Shown here one piece after another: positions 39,343 to 64,000 of a stretch of 64,000 bases of DNA. Location of the stretch: positions 34,567,167 to 34,631,166 of the forward strand of contig OX243821.1 of assembly GCA_945859605.1 (NCBI GenBank), given 5' to 3'. The stretch's first letter is position 1. Each line of letters starts with the position of its first letter. The notes beneath the pieces are model-generated. The model was not told where the DNA came from. It worked only from the letters and a program-made list of their open reading frames with translations, and searched no databases. Made by a program: the position numbers and the translations under genes. The DNA is from Lumbricus rubellus (Eukaryota > Annelida > Clitellata > Crassiclitellata > Lumbricidae).

Positions 39343-40819
39343 GCATGGTGGGTGTATGGGTGTGAGTGTGTGTGTGCGTGCGTGTGTGTGAGTGAGTGTG
39401 TGTGTGTGTGTGTGTGAGTGTGCTTGTGCTTATGTGTATGTGTGCGTTTGCGATAAATAATGAAATAATAGTACATATAATATACATGTAATGTTTGTGT
39501 GTTTCGCTTTTCCAACATAATAATAAAAAAAAGATGTTGATCATTTGCATAAATTGTAGGTCACGTGGTTAGCCCAAGTCACATCATCTAGTAGGCCTAC
39601 GAATTAGTCGCTTAGTTATTCATGAACCAAGTAAATGATTGACAGGTTCATAATGTGACCTGTTTTCACCTTTAGCCCTGCGGCGAATTTTTTTTTACTT
39701 GGACGACCTAGATAAAAAAAATTATATTGCCCGCTACAATGCTATCCCAAAAATGTATAGAATATATTGATGTAATATTTTGACGAAATAACTATACGCG
39801 CAAATGTAATTGCAACATTTTTGTTAAGTATAATGAATATAATAAATATATTATGTCAAAATGTAGTTTCAGCTAGTACAACGTGATGGCTTTTAAGACA
39901 CCTTTTAAAAATGATCATAATGCTAAATAAATATTCATATCCTTAAAACGTTCTGCAGTTTGGTCTCATGTAGGTTTGTGTCGATTGCATGAAAAGTACA
40001 TAATAATAGAAAATAAATAATAATCAATTAATATTGCTGGAAAGAATCTGCGAACTATTATACAATTGTAGAATTTTTTCTCTTTTAAGACCATACACAA
40101 CATTAATATCATGCATTGTTCAAAAAGCTTACAATGTTTTATATTATAATATTCTTATATTATAATAATCATCGTCATTATAAATTATAAATAAATTTTT
40201 TTCTAATTATATCATAATTATTAGAATTCTGATAAAATACAGTGAATGTTTTTACATGATGGAAAAGACTTTTTCTCTTTACAAGGGCAACAAAAGATTG
40301 ACTGAGTGGTTGTCTGTGAATGAATGAATTAACGAATGAGTGACTAAGTGATTTAGTGATTGAGTCAGCTAGCGAGTGAATGAGAGTGTTGATGAGTGAG
40401 TGAGTTTGTTTGGTGGGTGTTACTAACCAAATCAACCATCGAAAGAACGACCACAAAGAACCTGTTGCCCACAGCCCTTACACTTACAATCGACCCATTG
40501 TTCTCAGCTTCTTATGTCTGTGTCACCCCCTATCTCTGTACATATGTCTCTGTACGTCTGTCTATCTCCCTCTCTTTCTATCCAAAGCAGTTCTTTGTAC
40601 TTCATCAAGCACAGTATATCCTTACACATAACAGACCATTTCACTACTAAGCCCATGACTCACCGCAAAGTTCCTTAGCCCACAAGGGGTACGCAGCTAA
40701 CCCACCCCATCAACAAACACCCCAGACTACGCTCTCCTTTAATCAGCATAGCCAACGAGGCAACACTTGACGCTAAGGTAGCTCTAGCTCAAAGCGAACA
40801 GGAAATTGATGTACCCTTT

Positions 40820-41278
40820 CGCAGCGTTGCCACTCCTTGGGGTTTTTCACAAGATCTTGCCTTTTTTGTTCCGAACTTGGGAAATGGGGTTTTTTCCGAG
40901 GAACTTGGGTTTTTTTCTTGGGTTTTGTTTCGGCGCAAAAAATCTTGGTTTTTTTTCGAACTTGGGAAATGGGTTTTTTTCCGTGAAAAACTTGGGTTTT
41001 TCGGGCAAATTTTGGGTTTTTTGCTTGCGAACCGGAAATTTTTCGATATTTCTTGAAGATTTGGGCAAAATGAAAAAAAAAGGTCGTCAGATTTTTTGGA
41101 CGGTCAAATGGAATTTTTTTGGAAAATTTCGAAAAAAATTTTGGCGGATGACTAAAAAAAAAAAAAATTGGGGGACGAAAATTTTGAAAATTTCGGAAGA
41201 TTTGGTCAACTTGGGTTTTCTTGGGTTTTTTCGACAGACCAACTTGGGTTTTTTATTTTTCAGAGTGGCAACGCTGCG
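40820..41278. mobile_element. 459-bp inverted-repeat element rich in TTGGGTTTTTT
   Basis: Sixteen-base ends CGCAGCGTTGCCACTC and GAGTGGCAACGCTGCG enclose repeated AACTTGGG/GGTTTTTTTC words. Partial relatives lie at about 1083-1230 (plus) and 59075-59180 (minus). No matching target duplication was found. Confidence 0.75.
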
Positions 41279-41639
41279 CTTTTGTACGCTCAATTATTAC
41301 TTGAATTGCTTTTGTACGCGGTACACATTAAACGCTCGCACGCGGATCTATTGGATGACAAGGCGGATGTTTGAAGTTGAGTTTAAGGCATGTTGAGTAC
41401 TGCTCTGTACTTCATTTTTATTTATTTTATTTTATGTGACAATCGTCTAAATGGACAGTTTTACTTGCGTGCAGTTGTGGTGACCTAGTTTTCGGATGTA
41501 TGTGAGCTGCAGTTACTTACAAGTACAATCGGATTGTTGATAGTTGATGAACTTAGAGGATGGATAAAGTTGAAGGTAAGTTCTCACGAAGGAATTGGAT
41601 ACAATGTAATGTATTTGAGTGGCAAGATAGATAAACACA

Positions 41640-41892
41640 ACGATGATGATGACGATGATGATGGTGGTGGTGGTGGTGTGGTGGTGGTGTGATTGTAGTG
41701 ATGGTGGTGATGGTGATGGTGGTGGTGGTGATGATGGTGATGGTGGTGATGGTGGTGGTGATGGTGGTGGTGGTGGTGTGGTGGTGGTGATGGTGGTGGT
41801 GATGGTGGTGGTGATGGTGGTGGTGATGGTGGTGGTGGTGGTGGTGGTGGTGGTGGTGGTGATGGCGGTGCTGATGCCGATGACAACGATGA
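41640..41892 (+). repeat. (GGT/GAT)n compound microsatellite
   Basis: About 250 bases of GGTGGT and GGTGAT triplets. The His/Pro/Ser-rich frames across it are artefacts. Confidence 0.93.
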
Positions 41893-41970
41893 TAATCATA
41901 ATAGTTATTATAATATGCACTAGACACTATCCAACACTTGATAAGATCAGAACTATAATGTGTAAGTATG

Positions 41971-42235
41971 TATGTGCACTTGTTATAGCGCCGCTTCAAG
42001 CTCAATACTCAGAGGCGCTCCCGACTACAGAGCTGAGTCAGCTCTGTAGTCGGGAGCGCCTCTGAGTATGTGTAAAACAGTCAGCTGACACTGCATCGGA
42101 ATTTCACGCCGAAGCGCTGAGCAATTGCGAGTGAAGGACTTTCCCAAGGTCCCTACGCGGCGACTTGAGGTGGATTCGAACTTGCAACCCTTCGACTGCA
42201 AGGCGACGAACATACCCACTACACCACCGCGCCCC
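41971..42235 (-). mobile_element. tRNA-derived SINE with internal palindrome
   Basis: Minus-strand SINE whose tail region is interrupted by an inverted copy of itself (42005-42069). The head reads GGGGCGCGGTGGTGTAGTGG. Confidence 0.88.
42005..42069. repeat. perfect palindrome, 32-bp arms, 1-base spacer
   Basis: The arms run 42005-42036 and 42038-42069, with ACTCAGAGGCGCTCCCGACT in the left arm mirrored exactly in the right. Both arms are SINE-tail sequence. Confidence 0.93.
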
Positions 42236-42967
42236 AGAATCATTGTCGCATTCGACACCTTTTATCATTAAAACGCTTTACTATAAATTGTAGATGGTAT
42301 TTAAAGCTGACAACTTTCTTTGTTATGCCACTACCTAATAAATTATTCCATTTAGACAGCAACATTCTAGCTACGCGATTAGGTAACTCTGCCGCACAGC
42401 CAGTGCCAGTCCAAAGCCTGGATAAAGGAGGAGGGCGTCACTAATGAACTTTGTCATCACATAGTGACGTTAAACTGCAAATACTACGACTATATAATTA
42501 AGTCATTTCCTGATCGTAGACGGAAATTTTATAGCGCCACTTCATGAAAAACTGCTCAGTGGCGCTCCCTAACTTACACCAAACCACAATCATAGAGAAT
42601 GGAGCGGAAAAGCGGTAATGAAAGGTAGCCTACTCCAGCAAGATGGACTCACAAGATTATAGGGAAGTTTTTATGTCATACTGTAAAAGATTGAGCCATA
42701 GGGACAACCAGGTCACCTTGCGTGGCAAAACGAAAGTATAAAATTATACGGCCTGGATTGGATCGAATAGCATAGACATGTAAAGCTCCCTTCCAACCCA
42801 GATAATTATTGTATTTTCAATGGTTTAGTCTGAGGCTGTTGGATGATATCCGATAGCTATTATATCCATTCAATTCCGATGTCATAAGCATTCTCTAGTG
42901 AGACAGTTTATATACTTCTTATAGAAATCTAATAAAGGTGTTTAAAGATGATCCACGGATATTTGTA

Positions 42968-43110
42968 TCATGATGAAAAATCCACAGAAGAAATAATCTG
43001 ATTTAGGTCAGAGATACAAAGAATGTACAGCAAAGGCCCTACTGTGAAATCCTGTGGGAAACTAAAAGAAACCCTGGACCTGTCAGACCGGGTTGATCCA
43101 AAATCCGCCG
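42968..43110 (-). pseudogene. possible reverse-transcriptase fragment
   Basis: The minus strand reads GPLLYILCISDLNQII, resembling the GPLLF-x-x-Y-IND-L motif of non-LTR reverse transcriptases. The flanks show no further motifs, and nearby RTE-like 3' text (43215-43260) would fit. Evidence is thin. Confidence 0.4.
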
Positions 43111-43544
43111 ACTGGTCACGTCCTGTGACGAGGAAGGCATTCAAACACAGGAGACACCAAACGACGTTTCTAGAAGAATGCCATGCATTGTGGCAGTTTA
43201 ACGTCACTGTGTGATAACAATTATCATTAGCGACACCCTCCTCCTTTATCCAGGCTTAGGACTGGCTATTGTTCAACAGGTTGCGGAGTTAACTTATTCA
43301 TAGTTAATTTCTAGTAGCAAGATCTTTCCACTCACATTATTTAGTGAAGGAGTCGTGTGCTATTATTTTGTATCTATTATACACATAAGCCAGAACGACC
43401 GATGAAGATTGCACGGAAAGACAAAACTCATCTATAGTTGCCGCATCCTAGGCTAATATAGAAATGGATGAAATTTTTTTAAAGGTGTTGAATTCGTACA
43501 ATCTATCAATATACAGGCACAAGTGGTATTGTATTATATTGTAT

Positions 43545-43770
43545 TGTGTTTAAGCATTTATAAAGCGTGTCTAGTATGGCTAACCGTTCAGAGGCGCATG
43601 GGCATATATGACTTGGAACTTGAAGATTGCGGGTTGGAATCCTTCTCAAGCCGCCGTCACAGGAAATTGGTTATGAACATCGGCATGAAACTCGCATTCA
43701 GTGTCCGCGCTGTTATCTGGAGCGCCTCTGATTAGATATCTTAAAGGTGGCGCTGTAGCAAATGCCCATA
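43545..43770 (+). mobile_element. degenerate tRNA-derived SINE
   Basis: Recognisable B-box region GGGTTGGAATCC, CATGAAACTCGCATTC body and GGAGCGCCTCTGATTAGAT tail, with a decayed head. Confidence 0.7.
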
Positions 43771-44240
43771 CATACAATACAGTTGACTGCATGCTGCTTG
43801 AGTGTACTATTCAGACCATAAACTTACAGGTACTTGTGTCTATAGGGAGATTGGAATCTCATTGCGATCTTATCAATAATATCAACACACCCCTAAGCAA
43901 GTTGTCCGCTTGGTTTGCTGTCGTCCAATAAAAGTATCAACAACTCCAAATTGACTTAGAACACTTAGTGGCCAATTTTCATCTGTGGCTGTATAATAAA
44001 AGCCGTCACAGTGTCTACTGTGAGAGTGGAGAGATCTTGACCTACATTTGTCATCTAGAATACCTTAGTCAGATCTTTATACATTATAATGACGTATTTT
44101 AATGGCCAGTTGGTCCATATTCTAAATCGTATATTTCGAAACCATTTTAAAGTTGTTTGATAATTCAATAAATACATTGAACTCCCAAAAAACTTCGCAT
44201 TATCAAGTCGTATGCTGTAGTATAATTATGATGATTTGTT

Positions 44241-44401
44241 TGTATGTGCACCTATTATAGCGCCCCTTGAAGCTTTCTTTACTCAGAGGTGCTTAATTGC
44301 AATTGTGAGTGAAGGACTTGCCCAAGGTCCTTATGCGGCGAGGTGGATTCGAACCTTCCGGATCCAAGGCAACGACGCCACCACTACACCACCGCGCCTC
44401 A
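44241..44401 (-). mobile_element. internally deleted tRNA-derived SINE
   Basis: Head and tail are present, but the central GCATCGG/CGCCGAAGCGC part is missing, making this copy about 40-50 bases shorter than the rest. Confidence 0.82.
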
Positions 44402-46424
44402 CAATATTCAAGCATTAAAATATTGAAGCAGTGAATATACGTGGGCGGTGCTCCCATTACGATCATACTACGGATAGGAAGGTGGGGGAGGAGGGATATA
44501 AGTTGCATGCATGCATGCAAGCACCACATAGAGGCGCATAGGATGGCCTATGCATGGTGCTGGGTCATGGAATTTCTTTCCCCCGGGGAGTATAGGTGAT
44601 CAAGTCGATCAGCAGACTGGAGAGAGCGGGAGAAGGCTGCAAGGAGCGATTCGCGCATTAAATCCAAAAAAAGTATTTACGAGTAGAATTATGTCTTCGT
44701 TGAGTTTGCTTAGAACAGAGCATTGTATTGGATACTGACGTAGACTGTTACAGTATAGGAAAGAACTCTGTCAATCTATTTTAAACACCTTTATTATAAT
44801 TTAAAACATTGTATATAAAAGTGAGTAAGCTTCAATTTTTAAGTTACTGATCATTTCTCAGCAAACTTAGAGTCAACGCCTCATTCCACCGAGCAAAAAC
44901 TGCTCATAATTATTACAGACAACACCGTACTTTCTATGATATATACTCCATGGTATGAGATGGACTTCCAGTGTCTTTATGCCTTATGTGGCCTAATTGG
45001 TTTGCTCAGATGCATTTTAGATCATCCTTAAAGCAATAGTTTTCACCCTAATTTTTTGTCTGGAGCGCTCCTATGTAGTCTTGAAGGGCCACCATAATAA
45101 TAAATCTCTATAATGAAAGAATGAATTCTATGGACCGCAAGCGATAACCAAATGTAAGACATAACGTGCTTTTGACCTGCATATAGAACTAGTATAAAAG
45201 TCATTTTGACAATTTAGACACCTTAATAACGTTTTAAAGACAGTTTATATATTAATATTGATTGCATTCAATTTCTATATTACACTGCCGAAGCTTGTAA
45301 CACTGGGCAAAGCGATAGCAATAATAATACCTTGTTAACCAAAATTATTGAAAACGTTTCACCTTGGATTGGTTTTGGTCTGCATAAAGAATGACATTCG
45401 TAGCTCTATGCACCTATAATAATAGCTCTTGGTTTATTACAGTAATTCCTGAAACATCAGTTACATTTTTGGGGCATAAAAAATAGACACTTCATCAGTA
45501 TGCAAAAACCGATGAGACTCTAGGCATAGTTTGTCACGCATCATATTTGCACCCAAACACTAGAAAAGGTCACACGAAATATCGTGTGCAAGAGAAAAAT
45601 CTCCGAGACTAATCCCATCTACATACATAAAGTCAGTCTACAATTATAGGCTCTCTAGGTTTTTTTATAAAGATTTTTTGGCACTTTCTTGTGAAAATTC
45701 AGAGTGGCACTCCTGTCTGCAGGATGGATAAAGCTAAACGAGTACAAAGGGGAGTAAGGATGATCGAAAGTGCATATATAATTCTTTGCCAACGTTTTTC
45801 AGGGACGATCTCAAAGTGAAAATAGACAACGCGCATGATCATCAAAAACTGACCAATGGAAAGAAAAAGTATCGTGGACAGATTTAGACGTACAGGTGAC
45901 AGGAGACAGAAGGACAACAAGTGACACACAGAGAGGGGCAGATACGATAAGGCATCAGGAGATAATGAAACAAACAGATAGAGATATAGAAAAATAAACA
46001 CGAAAACGAAAAATTGAAACAGAAATTGATGTATTCTTTTCAATATCAACCGCGAGCTTTTCCCTCTAACGATAATTAGCGCAATTTGTAATGGGTATAC
46101 GCTGAACGTACACTGTTAGTGGGTAGATCGGAAGGCGAGGGAGAGGATTGTTATCCCACTCTTATGATAATAATTATGTGAAGGTTAAGTGTAGGAGATG
46201 TCACCAGCACTTCTTAGCAGCATTAAGCGGAAGTCAATAATTGATATTTTCTTTTCACCTATATATAGCTTTAATTGATATAAATAAAAAGGCGTGTTAC
46301 TGCGCGGGCAATTCCTGTGATACATCGAGGTTAATTAAGAAAATGGACAGCTCACACTTAGCACCCATGACGGTTGTGGAATCAATTGAAGGGACCAGTC
46401 CTTGAGTGTCAAAATAAGATAAAT

Positions 46425-46469
<45 letters not shown>

Positions 46470-46570
46470 AGCATACAGATAGATCACACATCGATAATGT
46501 AACTGAAATTGAAAGCTAATTGCATTATTAAAATATATTTTGACTGCCTCTCTGCATTTCTATGTATGTC

Positions 46571-46605
<35 letters not shown>

Positions 46606-46675
46606 CTCTTTCACGCGATAAGTCAGCCATACGATGTCGTTTATAGAATTAAAGAATTGAAAATTAAATGGAATA

Positions 46676-46815
46676 CTTACTCACTTACTTACCTGTTAAC
46701 TTGCTTATATACTTACTTACTCACTCACACACTCACTCACCTACTTACTTAATTACTTACTTACTTACTTACTTACTCACCCACTCACTCACTGACTTAC
46801 CTACTCACTTACTTA
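46676..46815 (+). repeat. (ACTT)n/(ACTC)n microsatellite
   Basis: The tetranucleotide tract ends only a few bases before the first AFAP1-like coding exon. Confidence 0.9.
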
Positions 46816-46820
46816 CAACC

Positions 46821-63183
<16,363 letters not shown>

Positions 63184-63211
<28 letters not shown>

Positions 63212-63550
63212 GTGAGGATAAGGATGAGGTAACAGTGAAGAGTTGATTATTATATGAGTGTTAAAATTAAATACGGGTGTTCAATTAAATCATTAATTCA
63301 AGGATGGAAAGGGACACTGTCTTAAGGTGAGAAAGGCGAAGAGAATGGATGGATGGATCCGATTTGACCAGGGTCTATGACAACATAAATTTGATTGGCA
63401 TATTAAAGTAATTAAAGTACTTAATAAGCAATTTTTAATAAAAGGCAAGGAGGTTAACAGTGAAGAGCTAATAGATTGAATTAATAATTTAAATACGGAT
63501 GTGCAATTTATTCATTCATTCATTCAAGGATGGAAAAGAACATTGCCTTA
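63184..63550 (+). repeat. 115-bp tandem duplication of the PH2 exon end and donor
   Basis: AAGATGGAAAGGAACACTGT and the donor region recur at 63299-63331 (AAGGATGGAAAGGGACACTG) and 63524-63550. Each copy is separated by the same GTGAAGAG and AAATACGG text. The second interval is 110 bases longer because a dispersed repeat (63340-63450) sits in it. Confidence 0.85.
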
Positions 63551-63635
63551 TTGGGAAAGGGGTGACATTGCAAGGGCGAAGAGAAGCGTTGATGTTTGGG
63601 TAGTTTAATTTAAGAAAGTGGAAGGCAGGGGTAGG

Positions 63636-63705
63636 CCTATGGTTCATTCATTCATTCATTCGTTCGTTCTGTAAACTTTTATAGCGCCTCTTCAAGAAGT
63701 CTACT
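63636..63705 (-). mobile_element. LINE 3' end fragment with (ATTC)n
   Basis: CATTCATTCATTCGTTCGTT then TTATAGCGCCTCTTCAAG, the common truncated 3' end in minus orientation. Confidence 0.7.
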
Positions 63706-64000
63706 CGGTATTGGCCTACAGTACCTGTTAAGACCAACAGTTCCGTAACATTGCGTTCGACGTGAGGAATGAGAGTCATAGCGAATTCAGTAATTTCGGT
63801 AGATAAGTGTTGATATAGAACCATGAAAAACCATTTAAAAGGTGTCTATTCAGTTTAGATTATATTAAAGCACACCAACTTCAGTGACTTAACAATGTCG
63901 ACCACCAAAAACTCATATAGGATCGTGATAAAACATTTAAAAGGTGTCTAAGTGCATAGATCAGTGAATGTTCATATTGCAGATGAGTGATACAATGCAA

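Larger units (their letters stand above)
33187..40331. repeat. tandem duplication, copy B
   Basis: Second copy of the 26772-33000 segment, including the intact exon 1B. It differs by the MITE at 33295-33967, the lack of the 29.6-kb SINE and shorter triplet arrays. Homology ends near 40331, where copy A runs into the (ATG)n junction. Confidence 0.95.
40332..46820. other. intergenic region between RYK and AFAP1-like genes
   Basis: No convincing exon was found. The region holds the 40820-41278 inverted-repeat element, the (GGT/GAT)n tract, SINEs (41971-42235, 43545-43770, 44241-44401), an RT-like fragment (42968-43110) and tetranucleotide tracts. An upstream non-coding or very short first exon of the AFAP1-like gene could lie here unseen. 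Confidence 0.6.

Noticed and set aside
40806..41396. 196-codon plus-strand frame with FFGKF-like residues
   Set aside because: It is a read-through of the T-rich, TTGGGTTTTTT-repeat transposable element at 40820-41278.

Overview
This is a window of animal nuclear DNA. It has long AT-rich introns, many microsatellites, tRNA-derived SINEs, truncated non-LTR retroelements and several small terminal-inverted-repeat DNA transposons. The two genes are split into short exons with consensus splice sites and are recognisable only after conceptual splicing. The repeat load and gene content suggest an invertebrate metazoan, probably marine. I cannot name the lineage from the sequence.

Gene 1 (minus strand, about 30441 down to 3195) is RYK, the WIF-domain Wnt co-receptor pseudokinase. 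Fourteen exons were found whose phases all match and which sum to exactly 1761 nt (586 codons plus stop). The product has a signal peptide, WIF domain, tetrabasic site, one transmembrane helix, a kinase-like domain and a C-terminal FV. The first coding exon exists twice (30330-30441 and 37662-37773), because intron 1, exon 1 and upstream DNA were duplicated in tandem (about 26.8-33.0 kb and 33.2-40.3 kb). The upstream 2.5 kb of the two copies is almost identical, while the intron part is clearly diverged. A decayed copy of exon 3 carries a hAT-type MITE with a perfect target duplication.

Gene 2 (plus strand, about 46821 to 63211 and past the window edge) is an AFAP1-like actin-filament-associated adaptor with two PH domains. 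It includes a 32-nt microexon, a GC-AG intron and a large Glu/Lys-rich exon that looks like an alternative first exon. The genes are head to head, with about 9 kb of repeat-rich DNA between them (about 6.5 kb outside the duplication). Both link membrane signals to the cytoskeleton in known animals, but nothing here shows that they are co-regulated.

The rest is repeats: three unrelated TTAA-flanked (piggyBac-type) elements, a mariner-type fold-back element, a 1.76-kb element with repeated internal motifs, two hAT MITEs, about a dozen SINEs that share their 3' tail with a CR1/L2-like LINE, and two satellites. The most unusual signal is a short motif with core TTTTAAAGGTGTCTAA, usually preceded by TATATAA some 20-30 bases upstream. 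It recurs more than 40 times, often close to exons, and its core hexamer also sits in both satellites. I know of no named family matching it.
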